64,000 bases of DNA from Herbaspirillum sp. AP02 (GCF_015767275.1 NZ_JADWMY010000012.1:84107-148106), one strand, 5' to 3'; positions 1 through 9,791 are shown, counted from the stretch's first letter. The notes: a model not told the origin generated them from the letters alone. A program made the numbers and translations.

Positions 1-33
1 CGGGCTAGTCTGTACCTGCTGGAGTGGCGATGA
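1..33 (+). CDS. possible 3' end of an upstream gene
   Basis: The first frame reads ten codons ending in Leu-Leu-Glu-Trp-Arg and then TGA at 31-33. It could be the C-terminus of a gene lying mostly outside the window, on the same strand as the LysE-type gene. Too little is present to identify it, and it may be chance. Confidence 0.25.
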   Translation, partial: RASLYLLEWR

Positions 34-67
34 CGCCGCTCGCGTCATTTCCGAAAAGAGCCCGCCC

Positions 68-700
68 ATGCCCACCACCTCCACCCTGCTTGCCTTCGGC
101 GCGATCTGCCTGGGCATGGTGCTCACACCCGGCCCCAACATGCTCTATCTGGTCTCGCGCTCAGTCTGCCAGGGGCGCAAGGCCGGCCTGATCTCGCTGG
201 CGGGCATCGCCCTGGGGCTGGTCTTCTATATGCTCTGTGCCGCAGGCGGTATCACCGCGCTGGTGATGGCGGTGCCGCTGGCCTATGACGCGCTACGCCT
301 GGGTGGGGCGGCCTATCTGCTCTACCTGGCCTGGCAGGCAGTCCGCCCGGGCGGACGCTCGCCGTTCGCCCTGCGCGAACTGCCACCGGACAGTCCACGC
401 AAGCTCTTTGCCATGGGCCTGGTGACCAGCCTGCTCAATCCCAAGATCGCCGTGATGTACTTGTCCCTGCTACCGCAGTTCATCCATCCGGGCCAGGGTA
501 GCGTGCTGGGACAATCACTCGCGCTGGGGATGACCCAGATCGTGGTGGGCGTGAGTGTCAATGCCATGATCACGCTCTCGGCGGCGTCCATCTCGGCCTT
601 GCTGGCTGCGCGCCCCGGCTGGCAGCTGGTGCAACGCTGGCTGATGGGGACGGTACTGGCGGGGCTGGCCTTGCGCATGATGATGGAAAGCCGCCGCTAG
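68..700 (+). CDS. LysE family translocator
   Basis: A 210-residue hydrophobic protein of the usual length for the LysE/RhtB family of inner-membrane exporters, which expel amino acids or derivatives by proton exchange. The N-terminal segment holds the family-like motif GPNMLYLVSR near residues 22-31, and about six membrane segments can be traced. The ATG follows a purine-rich GAAAAGAG about 7 bases upstream. It converges on the OPT gene with 8 bases between stops. The substrate cannot be told from sequence; family membership is fairly certain. Confidence 0.9.
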   Translation: MPTTSTLLAFGAICLGMVLTPGPNMLYLVSRSVCQGRKAGLISLAGIALGLVFYMLCAAGGITALVMAVPLAYDALRLGGAAYLLYLAWQAVRPGGRSPFALRELPPDSPRKLFAMGLVTSLLNPKIAVMYLSLLPQFIHPGQGSVLGQSLALGMTQIVVGVSVNAMITLSAASISALLAARPGWQLVQRWLMGTVLAGLALRMMMESRR

Positions 701-708
701 GGTTGTCC

Positions 709-2715
709 TCAGCGCACCGGCATGATGCGCCGTACGAACGCCACCAGGATCAGCACCAGCGCCGCCAGTCCCAACCATTGTCCGGTGGACTCGAAGTCGC
801 CCGACACCAGCGCCAGCGGCGCATCCTTGCCGGTGAAGCCGATCACGGCCGCCAGCAGCACCCCGACCAGGCTTTCGCCGACGATCAGGCCGGAAGCCAC
901 CAGGATGCCGCGCTGGCGCGGCTTGTCGGCATAGGCATCGAACTCAGCTCCGGCCGCCCGGGCGCGGCTTCTCAGGCCGCGCTCGATCAGCCAGCCCAAT
1001 ACCGCCCCGAGGAACAGTGCGCTGCTGACCATCGGCGGCAGATAGATGCCGATACCCACCGCCAGTACCGGCAAGCGCGCCACACCGCCGCGGCGCGCCA
1101 GCAGCCAGTCGATCACGATCAACACGATGCCCAGCAACACACCCACGCCCAGCATGCTCCAGTTCAGCTCACGGGTGAAGATGCCGGTGGCAATGGCCGT
1201 CATCAGGGTCGCTTGCGGTGCCGCCAGCGCCTGTGCCGCATCCATGCCAGCTCTCGGCAAGGCGCCGGTGAAACCGTAGGCGTTGTACAGCAGGTTCAGT
1301 ACCGGCGGGATGATCAGCGCGCCCACCACGCAACCGACCAGCAACGCCACCTGCTGGCGCCATGGCGTGGCACCGACCAGTTGGCCTGTCTTGAGATCCT
1401 GCAGGTTGTCGTTGGCGATGGCGGCCACGGCAATGATGGCGGCCGTCACGAACAAGGCCACGGCAATGGCCAGCTTGCTGCCTTCAGGCGTGGCCAGCAG
1501 CGGATCGACCGCCCCCGAGACCAGCAACAGGACCGACACCAGGATCACGGCAACGATGCCGATGCCGGAAATCGGGCTGGACGAGGAGCCGATCAGCCCG
1601 GCCATGTAGCCGCAGGCCGCCGCCACCAGGAAACCGAACACGAAGGCGAAGACCACCGCATAGACGACCAGTCCGGCGAACAGGGCCGGCGTCACCGGCG
1701 TACCCGAGAGAAAAGAGGCAAACACCACCGCCAGCAACGCGATCATGGCCAGGCTGATGACGATGATCCAGCGCGGCGACATGTCCTGATCGGTGCGCTC
1801 GGTGCTGCCCTGCTGACGTCGCGCCAGCGTCGACAACGAGGCCCGGACGCCTTCCAGCATGGGCTTGAAGAGCGTGATCAGGGTCCAGATCGCGGCCACG
1901 CCGATCATGCCGGCGCCAATGAAGCGCACCTGGCTTTTCCAGAGCCCGTTGGCGAAGTCGGACAGCGCCACACCGGCGGCATGTGGAGTCACGGCAGTCA
2001 GGTAAGGCACGGCCACGCCCCAGGCCAGGATCATGCCGATCAGGATGGCAATGCCGGAGACGATACCGATCATGTAGCCCGCGCCCACCAGTGCCAGAGA
2101 AAAGCCCATCGTCAGCCGTACCACCGAGGCACCGGCTGTGAACCACAGGCTGATGCTCTCGGCAAACAGCTTCAGGCCGCTGGCGATCACGCTGAAGGCA
2201 GCGGCCAGGGCGCCGCCGAAGAGGATGTCCCGCAGCCCGCGGCGCGTCTCCTCGCCGCCATCGGCGTCGGCGCTGCCTACCCGCAGGATTTCGGCCGCCG
2301 CCACGCCCTCGGGATAGGGCAGCGCACTTTGCACCACCATCACCCGCCGCAGCGGGATGGAAAACATCACGCCCAGCATGCCGCCGGCGGCACAGATGCC
2401 CAGCGTCTGCAGGAAAGGGAAGCCCTGCCAGTGCCCCATCATGACGAGGCCCGGAAGGATGAAGATGATCGAGGACAGGGTACCGGCCGCCGAGGCCTGG
2501 GTCTGCACCATGTTGTTTTCGAGGATGTTGGCATTGCTGAACAGACGCAGCACCGCCATCGAGATCACCGCGGCAGGAATCGCCGACGAGAAGGTGAGGC
2601 CGACCTTCAGCCCGAGATAGACGTTGGAGGCGGTAAACACTACCGTGATCAGCGCGCCCAGCAGCATGCCGCGTAGCGTCAGTTCCGGCAGGCTGGTTTG
2701 GTTGTCGTTTTGCAT
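709..2715 (-). CDS. OPT family oligopeptide/metal-chelate transporter
   Basis: A 668-residue polytopic membrane protein with the layout of bacterial OPT transporters, which import peptides or metal chelates with protons. The first helix region carries the characteristic SNVYLGLKVGLTF near residues 30-42, then SSAIPAAVISM. About 14-16 hydrophobic segments follow, with a glycine- and serine-rich SSSSPISG stretch in the second half. It is a single gene, convergent with the LysE-type gene. Substrate is unknown. A long open frame on the opposite strand is a GC-codon shadow. Confidence 0.9.
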   Translation of the reverse strand: MQNDNQTSLPELTLRGMLLGALITVVFTASNVYLGLKVGLTFSSAIPAAVISMAVLRLFSNANILENNMVQTQASAAGTLSSIIFILPGLVMMGHWQGFPFLQTLGICAAGGMLGVMFSIPLRRVMVVQSALPYPEGVAAAEILRVGSADADGGEETRRGLRDILFGGALAAAFSVIASGLKLFAESISLWFTAGASVVRLTMGFSLALVGAGYMIGIVSGIAILIGMILAWGVAVPYLTAVTPHAAGVALSDFANGLWKSQVRFIGAGMIGVAAIWTLITLFKPMLEGVRASLSTLARRQQGSTERTDQDMSPRWIIVISLAMIALLAVVFASFLSGTPVTPALFAGLVVYAVVFAFVFGFLVAAACGYMAGLIGSSSSPISGIGIVAVILVSVLLLVSGAVDPLLATPEGSKLAIAVALFVTAAIIAVAAIANDNLQDLKTGQLVGATPWRQQVALLVGCVVGALIIPPVLNLLYNAYGFTGALPRAGMDAAQALAAPQATLMTAIATGIFTRELNWSMLGVGVLLGIVLIVIDWLLARRGGVARLPVLAVGIGIYLPPMVSSALFLGAVLGWLIERGLRSRARAAGAEFDAYADKPRQRGILVASGLIVGESLVGVLLAAVIGFTGKDAPLALVSGDFESTGQWLGLAALVLILVAFVRRIMPVR

Positions 2716-2856
2716 AGCCGTAGAGGGTTCCGTTGGGATGCGTTCTTATACCGCAAGAATTGCCGGCCGGCCATCAGACAATGGCGCATTTTCAGCGGCC
2801 CAGGCTGCGCCTGATGCCTTTGCTATGATGAACGCCCCTTCATTCCGGTCCGCCCC

Positions 2857-3384
2857 ATGCGCCCTTTCCGCCTCGCCGTCGTTTCGCTGAGCCTGGCCTG
2901 CCTGAGCCTGACAGCCTGTTCCCCGCGTTACAACTGGCGCGAAGCCAGCGACAACGGTGCCCATTTCGTGGTGCTGCTACCGGCCAAGCCGGCCAGCGTC
3001 ACGCGCGCGGTCGATCTGGACGGCCCCAAGGTGGAAATGAGCATGACCGCCGCCGAGGTGGACGGCCTGACCTTCGCCGCCGGCACCGCCGAATTGCCCG
3101 ACGACGCCGGTGCCAGCCGGGCGCTGGACGCCATGCGCACGGCCCTGCTCAACAACATCGGTGGGCAGGACAAGCCCGGCGCGGCCTGGCCGGGCAAGAC
3201 CGAGGGCTTTGCGCGCACCGTCGATCTGGATGCCCGCGGTGTCTCCCGCGGTCGGCCGCTGCGGCTGGCGGCGCGCCTGGTGGCGCGCGACCGGCGGGTC
3301 TACCAGATCCTCATCGTGGGCGATGAAAAAGCCTTCACAGAGGAAAACATTGAAACCTTTTTCAGCTCTTTCAAACCAAGCTGA
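2857..3384 (+). CDS. putative lipoprotein of unknown function
   Basis: A 175-residue protein with a lipoprotein signal: Arg near the start, a hydrophobic core, and a lipobox LTAC that puts the acylated cysteine at about residue 21. The mature part is hydrophilic, with short beta-strand-like patches and the C-terminal run FFSSFKPS. No catalytic motif was recognised. It probably sits in the inner face of the outer membrane or the periplasm. The two ATGs at 2825 and 2828 are out of frame, so 2857 is the natural start. Confidence 0.75.
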   Translation: MRPFRLAVVSLSLACLSLTACSPRYNWREASDNGAHFVVLLPAKPASVTRAVDLDGPKVEMSMTAAEVDGLTFAAGTAELPDDAGASRALDAMRTALLNNIGGQDKPGAAWPGKTEGFARTVDLDARGVSRGRPLRLAARLVARDRRVYQILIVGDEKAFTEENIETFFSSFKPS

Positions 3385-3561
3385 GCGGGGCCACTGCAAG
3401 ATGACAGAGTTCAGGCGACGGGAGTATTCTTGTCGCTGCCCGTCACTCCAAACGGGCAATCCCGCAGGAATGCGGATGCAGTCTGCAGCGCATTTCCACC
3501 ATGGTGCGGCCAGCGCGGTCGCACCCTAAGACACGTTTTCAATCAAAGACCCTGAGGAAAT

Positions 3562-3906
3562 ATGCTGATTACATTCAAATCAAAAGCGGCTGCCGATGTG
3601 GTGATGTACGAATCACACGCCAAACCCATCCTGGACCTGCTGCACAAGGATCCCGCACGCGGCGTGATCACCGCTGCCGAAGCCGGCGACGCCGTCGCCC
3701 TGCTGGAACAGCAGATCAATGCCAGCAAGGCACACGAAGCGGCCGAAGCACTGGCACGTGACGTCAACGCCCACCACAACGCCGACACCGACGACCACAA
3801 CCACGAAAAGATCGAGGCCGTCAGCTTCTCGGCGCGCGCCTATCCGCTGCTGGACATGCTGCGCGAGGCCAAGAAGGGCGGCTACGACATCCTCTGGGGC
3901 GTCTGA
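3562..3906 (+). CDS. DUF1840 domain-containing protein
   Basis: A 114-residue soluble protein matching the DUF1840 family: it opens with MLITFKSKAAADVVMYE and ends with a conserved PLLDMLREAKKGGYDILWGV block. The middle, around residues 73-88, is rich in His, Asp and Asn and may be a flexible linker or metal-binding patch. Function is unknown in the family. A CTGAGGAAAT ribosome site lies just upstream of the ATG, and a strong terminator follows the gene. Confidence 0.85.
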   Translation: MLITFKSKAAADVVMYESHAKPILDLLHKDPARGVITAAEAGDAVALLEQQINASKAHEAAEALARDVNAHHNADTDDHNHEKIEAVSFSARAYPLLDMLREAKKGGYDILWGV

Positions 3907-3936
3907 GCTGCCGACAACGCTCCCCCGACACTGAAG

Positions 3937-3974
3937 ACGGCTGCCGCGATCATCCACCGCGGCAGCCGTTTTTT
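3937..3974 (+). terminator. rho-independent terminator after the DUF1840 gene
   Basis: An 11-bp GC-rich stem (3938-3948 with 3958-3968, perfect) plus an A-T closing pair, with a 9-base loop, is followed by six T. It separates the DUF1840 gene from rsmB. Confidence 0.9.
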
Positions 3975-4117
3975 CATGGGCTGCCGCCAGCCATCCGGCC
4001 ACAGCGACAGGTGTAGTACCCGTGGACGACTGGTACACTGGCGGCCCGCGCCCGTTTCGCAAACCGTTGCCGCAGCACAATTACGGTCTGCGCCAGGCCT
4101 TCTCGATAAGCATAGAC

Positions 4118-5443
4118 GTGATCCAGATTTCCCTCCTCTCTCCCTCGGCCAAGGCCGATTCGCTGGCGTACCAGCTGGCCTACGCAGCCCAGGCCGTGGC
4201 TTGCGTGCGTGCCGGCCATGCCCTGCCGCAGGCGCTGGCACAGATATTCGCCCGCAGCGACGCGCCGGCGCCGACCCGTGGCGCCATCCAGGACCTGAGC
4301 TACCGTGCGATGCGCCGGCTTGGTCTGACCGACGCCCTGTTGAGCCTGCTGGCCAACAAGCCGCCCCAGCCTGACGTGCTCCACGGCCTGCTGGTGAGCG
4401 CCCTGGCGCTATTGGTCGAAGAGGACGAGGCCGGCTATGACAGCTTCACCGTGGTCAACCAGGCCGTCGAGGCGGCCGCCATCAGCCCGGAGATGAGCTT
4501 CGCCAAGGGCGTGGTCAATGCCATCCTGCGCCGCTTCCTGCGCGAGAAGGCTGCGCTGATGCCGCAGGCCACCAAGACCCCGCCGGGTACGTGGAATTAC
4601 CCCACCTGGTGGATCGACCGTCTCAAGGCCGCCTATCCCGAGCAATGGCAGGCCATCCTGCATGCCGGCAACCAGGTGCCACCGCTGACCTTGCGGGTCA
4701 ACCGCCGACGCGCCAGCGTGACCGAGTATCTGGCCGAGCTGCAACAGGCCGGCATCGGAGCGCGACAGGTCGGCCCCTACGCGGTGCGACTGGACCAGCC
4801 CACGCCGGTGCAACAGATTCCCGGTTTCGCCGCCGGCGTGGTCTCGGTACAGGACGCCGCCGCCCAGCTGGCCGCGCCGCTGCTGGATGTCGCCGATGGC
4901 ATGCGTGTGCTGGATGCCTGCGCCGCCCCCGGCGGCAAGACCGGCCACCTGCTGGAGCTGGCCGATCTCGAGCTGCTCGCGCTGGATCACGATACCCGCC
5001 GCCTGCAGCGCATTGCCGAAAACCTCGAACGCCTGCACCTGCGGGCCGAACTCGTCACCGGTGACGCCCGCGAGAGCGACTGGTGGGACGGCCAGCCCTT
5101 CGACCGCATCCTGGCCGACGTGCCTTGCACCGCCTCCGGCATCGTGCGACGTCACCCGGATATCCGCTGGCTGCGCCGCAAGACCGACACCGCGCAGCTT
5201 GCAACACTTTCGGCGCAAATTTTGGACAAGCTTTGGCAGATGCTGCGACCCGATGGTAAATTGCTGCTCGTAACCTGCTCGCTGTGGCCCCAGGAATCGG
5301 AACAGCAAGCGATCGCCTTCGCGCAGAAACACAACGCCATCCGGTTGCCCGCTCCTGGTCAACTATTGCCGACCGCAGACGCAAAAGCAGATGCCGACCA
5401 CGATGGCCTGTTCTATGCGCTGTTCCAAAAACCTGGTGCATGA
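4118..5443 (+). CDS. rsmB: 16S rRNA (cytosine(967)-C(5))-methyltransferase RsmB
   Basis: Methylates C967 of 16S rRNA using S-adenosylmethionine. An N-terminal NusB-like helical RNA-binding region (about 1-150) precedes the Rossmann methyltransferase domain. SAM motif DACAAPGGKTG is at about 266-276. The two cysteines of the m5C family are seen in DVPCTASG (C337) and VTCSLWPQE (C387). The frame is open from a GTG at 4022, but the GTG at 4118 (441 aa) gives an N-terminus like the family and is preferred; the start is uncertain. The stop overlaps the next ATG, so the DUF4390 gene is translation-coupled. Confidence 0.95.
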   Translation: MIQISLLSPSAKADSLAYQLAYAAQAVACVRAGHALPQALAQIFARSDAPAPTRGAIQDLSYRAMRRLGLTDALLSLLANKPPQPDVLHGLLVSALALLVEEDEAGYDSFTVVNQAVEAAAISPEMSFAKGVVNAILRRFLREKAALMPQATKTPPGTWNYPTWWIDRLKAAYPEQWQAILHAGNQVPPLTLRVNRRRASVTEYLAELQQAGIGARQVGPYAVRLDQPTPVQQIPGFAAGVVSVQDAAAQLAAPLLDVADGMRVLDACAAPGGKTGHLLELADLELLALDHDTRRLQRIAENLERLHLRAELVTGDARESDWWDGQPFDRILADVPCTASGIVRRHPDIRWLRRKTDTAQLATLSAQILDKLWQMLRPDGKLLLVTCSLWPQESEQQAIAFAQKHNAIRLPAPGQLLPTADAKADADHDGLFYALFQKPGA

Positions 5444-6063
5444 ATTTGACGCAATCGGCCCTCCTCCCCTCTCCAGCACGCAGCCTGACCACGGGCGGCG
5501 CCCGACTGCTGCGCGGCGTGCTGCTATGGCTGCTGGCCGTGCTGCTGGCCTGTTCCGCCCTCACCGCCCAGGCCGCCGAGATCACCGTCAGCCAGGCCAG
5601 CATCGAAGCCAGCGACCAGGGCTACCGGCTGTCGGTGTCCTATGACTTCGAATTGAATCGCGGCCTGGAAGACGCGCTTTCACGCGGTGTGCCGCTGTAC
5701 TTCACGACCGAAGTCCAGCTGACGCGGCGGCGCTGGTACTGGTTCGACGAAACCAGCGTCTCGGCCACGCGCACGGTACGCGTGTCCTATAACGTGCTGA
5801 CCCGGCAATATCACACCGCCATCAGCGGCCAGCTGCAGCAGAGCTTCAGCAACCTGGACGATGCGATGACGCTGATCCGCCGCCCGCCGCGCTGGATCAT
5901 TGCCGACAACAACACCCTCAAATCCGGCGACGCCTATCAGGTCGGCCTGCGCATGCGCCTGGACGTGGCGCAGTTGCCCAAGCCCTTCCAGGTCAATGCG
6001 CTCAACAATAGCGACTGGCGCCTGTCCTCCGACTGGATCGAATTCACCTATAAGCCCGAATGA
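5440..6063 (+). CDS. DUF4390 domain-containing exported protein
   Basis: A 207-residue protein with a long hydrophobic signal segment (about 22-45, ending AQAAE) and a beta-rich domain with repeated Trp/Arg pairs such as RRRWYWFDE, matching DUF4390. The chosen ATG overlaps the rsmB stop (ATGA) and its own stop overlaps the ntrY start in the same way, so rsmB, this gene and ntrY form one tightly coupled operon. Position next to ntrY suggests an envelope or sensing role, but no function is shown. The open frame upstream of 5440 is inside rsmB. Confidence 0.88.
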   Translation: MNLTQSALLPSPARSLTTGGARLLRGVLLWLLAVLLACSALTAQAAEITVSQASIEASDQGYRLSVSYDFELNRGLEDALSRGVPLYFTTEVQLTRRRWYWFDETSVSATRTVRVSYNVLTRQYHTAISGQLQQSFSNLDDAMTLIRRPPRWIIADNNTLKSGDAYQVGLRMRLDVAQLPKPFQVNALNNSDWRLSSDWIEFTYKPE

Positions 6064-8354
6064 GCCGCACCTTACGCTATCTGCTGGTGGTCGGCGGGGG
6101 CGTCATCAGCGTCCTGCTCTTCCTGCTGGCCTCGGCCTCCGAAAACTCCGCCCTCTTCGAGCAGCACTACCCGTGGCTGCTGTTCCTCAATGGCCTGGCC
6201 GCCATCTCGCTGCTAGGCCTGGTGCTGCTACTGCTGGGCCGGCTCTATAAACGCTACCGCCGCGGCAAGTTCGGCTCCAAGTTGCTGGCACGGCTGGTAC
6301 TGATGTTCGCCCTGGTGGGCATCGTACCGGGCGCGGTGATCTACCTGATGTCGGTGCAGTTCGTGTCGCGCTCCATCGAATCCTGGTTCGACGTGCGCAT
6401 GGAAGCGGCGCTGGAGTCGGGCCTGAACCTGGGCCGCAATGCCCTCGATTCCTCGCTGTCGGACCTGGTCTCGCGTGCACGCGGCATGGCCCAGGAACTG
6501 TCCGACATGAGCGACTCCGAGCAGGTCACCTACCTCTCGCGCCAGCGTGACCAGAACATGGAAATCACCATCATCAATGGCAATGGCCAGGTGATGAGTA
6601 CCGTGGGCGGCTCCATCGGCTCGCTCACGCCCATCCTGCCGAGCACGCAGGCAATGCGCCAGGCACGGGTCTCGCGGGCCTTCTCGGCGGTGGAAAGCGA
6701 CGACGCCCGTCCCACCACCGGCGAATCCGACACCGACGGCAACCTGCGCCTGCACGTAGTCGTCCTGGTCCCCGCGCCCAGCCGTGGACTGTCCTTGCAG
6801 AACGAGACCCGCTATCTGCAGGTGCTGCAGCCGGTTCCTGATTACCTGGCCTCCAATGCAGAAACGCTCAGGCTGGCCTACAACGAATACCAGCAACGCT
6901 CGGTCTCGCGTTCCGGCCTGCGCAAGATCTACCTGGTCACGCTCACGCTCACCCTGCTGCTGGCCATCTTCGCGGCCATCGCCAGCGCCTTCCTGATCGC
7001 CAGCGACCTGGCCAAGCCGCTGCTGCTGCTGGCCGAAGGCACCAAGGCGGTGGCCGAGGGCAATCTTTCTCCGCGGCCCATCGTCACCACCTCCGACGAG
7101 CTCGGTACCCTGACCCAATCGTTCAACACGATGACGCGACAGTTGCTGGAAGCCCGTACCTCGGTCGAAACCAACCGCGCCGAGCTGGAAAACGCCAAGG
7201 CCTACCTGGAATCTGTGCTGGCCAACATGTCCGCCGGGGTGATGGTGCTGGACGGCCAGTTCAACATCGTCAGTGCCAACGATTCGGTACGCCGCATCCT
7301 GGGCTACGACTTCTCGGCCGACATCGGCACCCCGCTGCAGACCATCGAAAGCCAGGCCCCCTTTGCCCAGGCCATCATTCGCGCCTTCTCCGAGCAACTG
7401 GCCCAGCACAGCGGCGAAGCCGGCGACGGCCTGCACTGGCAGCGACAGTTCGAACTGTCGCGCCAGCCCGGCGTGAGCTTCGAGGCCAATGACGAACAGG
7501 GTGGCAAGCCCGACCACGACAAGCTGACCCTGCTGGCGCGCGGCTCGCACCTGCCGGTGGAAAACGGCGTGGGCTATGTGGTGGTGTTCGACGACATCAG
7601 CAACGTCATCTCGGCCCAGCGCTCGATCGCCTGGGGCGAAGTGGCCCGCCGCCTGGCGCACGAGATCAAGAACCCGCTCACCCCCATCCAGCTCTCGGCC
7701 GAACGCCTGCAGCACCGCCTGTCGGACAAGCTCATGCCGGGCGACGCTGCCATCCTGGAAAAAGGCACCACCACCATCGTCAACCAGGTCACGGCCATGA
7801 AGCGCATGGTCGACGACTTCCGCGACTACGCCCGCACCCCGCCAGCCAAGCCGGTGGCACTGGACCTGAACGCGCTGATCGAGGAAATCCTCAACCTCTA
7901 CCTCAGCGGCGACGGTCGCGACGTGATCCACGCCCGCCTGGCACCGCAGATGGCCAAGGTCATGGGGGATGCCACCCAGATGCGCCAGGTCATCCACAAT
8001 CTGCTGCAGAATGCCCAGGACGCCGTCAGCGACGACGGCCAGGAGGCGCCACGCATTGACGTGCTGACCGAACAGATCGATATCGCCGGAGCCAACGGCC
8101 AGCGCCAGCCGGCGGTACGCCTGTCGATCATGGATAACGGACCCGGTTTCTCGGCCAAGATCCTGGCCCGCGCCTTCGAGCCCTACGTCACCTCCAAGAC
8201 CAAGGGCACCGGCCTGGGGCTGGCGATGGTCAAGAAAATCGTCGAAGAACACGGTGGACGCATCGATATACAGAACCGTACCGAGGGCAGAGGCGCAAAA
8301 ATTGTAATTTTGCTGGTAAAGTTAGCATCTATTGATCAAGAGACGGTTTCATAG
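6060..8354 (+). CDS. ntrY: NtrY-type membrane sensor histidine kinase
   Basis: A 764-residue kinase of the NtrY family, linked elsewhere to nitrogen and redox control. Order: three N-terminal membrane segments (about 5-100), a periplasmic stretch, a further membrane segment near 290-310, HAMP, PAS (about 385-500), then the kinase core. The phospho-acceptor is in RRLAHEIKNPLTP, followed by ATP-binding motifs DNGPGFS and KGTGLGLAMV. The ATG overlaps the DUF4390 stop. The partner regulator starts about 150 bp downstream. Assignment rests on domain order and gene context. Confidence 0.93.
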   Translation: MSRTLRYLLVVGGGVISVLLFLLASASENSALFEQHYPWLLFLNGLAAISLLGLVLLLLGRLYKRYRRGKFGSKLLARLVLMFALVGIVPGAVIYLMSVQFVSRSIESWFDVRMEAALESGLNLGRNALDSSLSDLVSRARGMAQELSDMSDSEQVTYLSRQRDQNMEITIINGNGQVMSTVGGSIGSLTPILPSTQAMRQARVSRAFSAVESDDARPTTGESDTDGNLRLHVVVLVPAPSRGLSLQNETRYLQVLQPVPDYLASNAETLRLAYNEYQQRSVSRSGLRKIYLVTLTLTLLLAIFAAIASAFLIASDLAKPLLLLAEGTKAVAEGNLSPRPIVTTSDELGTLTQSFNTMTRQLLEARTSVETNRAELENAKAYLESVLANMSAGVMVLDGQFNIVSANDSVRRILGYDFSADIGTPLQTIESQAPFAQAIIRAFSEQLAQHSGEAGDGLHWQRQFELSRQPGVSFEANDEQGGKPDHDKLTLLARGSHLPVENGVGYVVVFDDISNVISAQRSIAWGEVARRLAHEIKNPLTPIQLSAERLQHRLSDKLMPGDAAILEKGTTTIVNQVTAMKRMVDDFRDYARTPPAKPVALDLNALIEEILNLYLSGDGRDVIHARLAPQMAKVMGDATQMRQVIHNLLQNAQDAVSDDGQEAPRIDVLTEQIDIAGANGQRQPAVRLSIMDNGPGFSAKILARAFEPYVTSKTKGTGLGLAMVKKIVEEHGGRIDIQNRTEGRGAKIVILLVKLASIDQETVS

Positions 8355-8507
8355 GGAAACCGACCCTACGGCTCAAGATTGGACAGCACTACGCCGGGAG
8401 GGACCTGGCAGTTCATCAAGGCTTGCTGGCTCACGCCGCGTTGAGCAGGCCGGCCCGGAACAAGATCGAAAACTTGGACAATGAACTAGCAGCGAGGAAA
8501 GCAGCAC

Positions 8508-9257
8508 ATGGCAAACATCCTGGTCGTCGATGACGAAATGGGTATCCGCGAATTGCTCTCAGAGATTCTGGGCGATGAGGGACATGTCGTGACCACTGCG
8601 GAAAACGCGCAGCAGGCACGCGAGCTTCGCCAGGCCGGGGTCCCCGACCTCGTGCTGCTCGATATCTGGATGCCCGATACCGACGGCGTCACTTTGCTCA
8701 AGGAGTGGCAGCGCGACGGCCTCTTGACCATGCCGGTCATCATGATGTCCGGACATGCCACCATCGATACGGCGGTCGAAGCCACCCGCATCGGCGCGCT
8801 GAACTTCCTGGAAAAGCCGATCGCCCTGCAAAAGCTGCTCAAGGCCGTGCAGCAGGGTCTTTCGCACAGTCGCGAGGCAGTGCGTCCGGCCAGCTATCGT
8901 CCGGCCCCGGTGGCGGCCGTGACCAATGGCGCCGCCGACAGCCTGCACTCCCCCGAACATGTGGCACCGGTGGCCGCCTACGCTCCGGCCATGGGCAGCG
9001 AAACGCTGCACCACGGCACCCCGGCTGCAGCGCCGTTCGGGCAGGTCGCCGATAACGCCGCCAACATCTCCTTCGACCTGCCGCTGCGCGAAGCTCGCGA
9101 CGCCTTCGAACGCGCCTATTTCGAGTACCACCTGGTGCGCGAGAACGGCAGCATGACCCGCGTGGCCGAGCGCACCGGGCTGGAACGCACCCACCTCTAC
9201 CGCAAGCTCAAGCAACTGGGCGTGGAGCCGGGCAAGCTGGCGCGCAAGAATCACTGA
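8508..9257 (+). CDS. ntrX: NtrX-like response regulator without an AAA+ domain
   Basis: A 249-residue regulator: a receiver domain (1-120) with acidic pocket D8/D9, phospho-acceptor D52 in LLDIWMPD and the conserved Lys in FLEKPI. A proline/alanine-rich linker (about 125-195) and a C-terminal Fis-type helix-turn-helix (about 205-245, with GSMTRVAERTGLERTHLYRKL) follow. Classical NtrX has about 450 residues with a sigma54-activating ATPase between these parts; it is absent here without any frameshift. The protein should therefore bind DNA without opening sigma54 promoters. Named from its place after ntrY. Confidence 0.85.
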   Translation: MANILVVDDEMGIRELLSEILGDEGHVVTTAENAQQARELRQAGVPDLVLLDIWMPDTDGVTLLKEWQRDGLLTMPVIMMSGHATIDTAVEATRIGALNFLEKPIALQKLLKAVQQGLSHSREAVRPASYRPAPVAAVTNGAADSLHSPEHVAPVAAYAPAMGSETLHHGTPAAAPFGQVADNAANISFDLPLREARDAFERAYFEYHLVRENGSMTRVAERTGLERTHLYRKLKQLGVEPGKLARKNH

Positions 9258-9314
9258 GGCAACTGAGGCCACCGGGCAGGACACCCCGGTTCACACACCA
9301 TCAGGCAGCACAGT

Positions 9315-9344
9315 ACGGGATCGCAGCGCGATCCCGTTTCTTTT
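9315..9344 (+). terminator. rho-independent terminator after ntrX
   Basis: A perfect 10-bp stem (9315-9324 with 9328-9337), a 3-base loop and the T-rich tail TTCTTTT, 57 bases after the ntrX stop. Confidence 0.9.
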
Positions 9345-9791
9345 GCTAGCCTGGCTTCGCCCCCGGATAGGGCGACGGCAGTGTGGCGGGTTCAGAGATT
9401 TCCTGATGTTCTTTTCACGCTGACAGCGGCATCCTGCAGTCATGGGGGTGGGCTTGCCGAGTTGCAATGGATGCATCTGCTGACATGGTCATCGATGAAC
9501 TTCCGTGGCAGCGCGTCATCTACCCTGAGCAGGGATGTGCAGGTGCAAGCCTCCCAGCAGTAAAGATTTGTGCAGATTGCATGACTTGCAGGCAAGGAAC
9601 ACGACAGGGGCCAAAGTTTTCCGCCGTCCCTGCCGTAACCAGACTCAGGAGCGCAGGCGACGCGGCGCTCCCCGAGGGAGCTGTATCGAAGCAGCAGAAA
9701 TGCACCAACGGCGCGGCCCGCAAGGGCCTTGAAATTTTCGGTGATGGCGCCACTTCCTTTTCGAAGCAGTATTCCAGCATAAGGAGTCACT
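9345..9791. other. intergenic region, no gene recognised
   Basis: About 450 bases between the ntrX terminator and the DUF3567 gene. Overlapping open frames exist but none has a ribosome site with a protein-like translation. The end of the region carries TAAGGAG just before the DUF3567 ATG. A small RNA or long leader cannot be excluded. Confidence 0.5.

Noticed and set aside
703..2676. A 657-codon plus-strand open frame opposite the OPT gene
   Set aside because: Its translation is a low-complexity mix of His, Gln, Arg and Asp, typical of the antisense of a GC-rich membrane-protein gene. There is no ribosome site.
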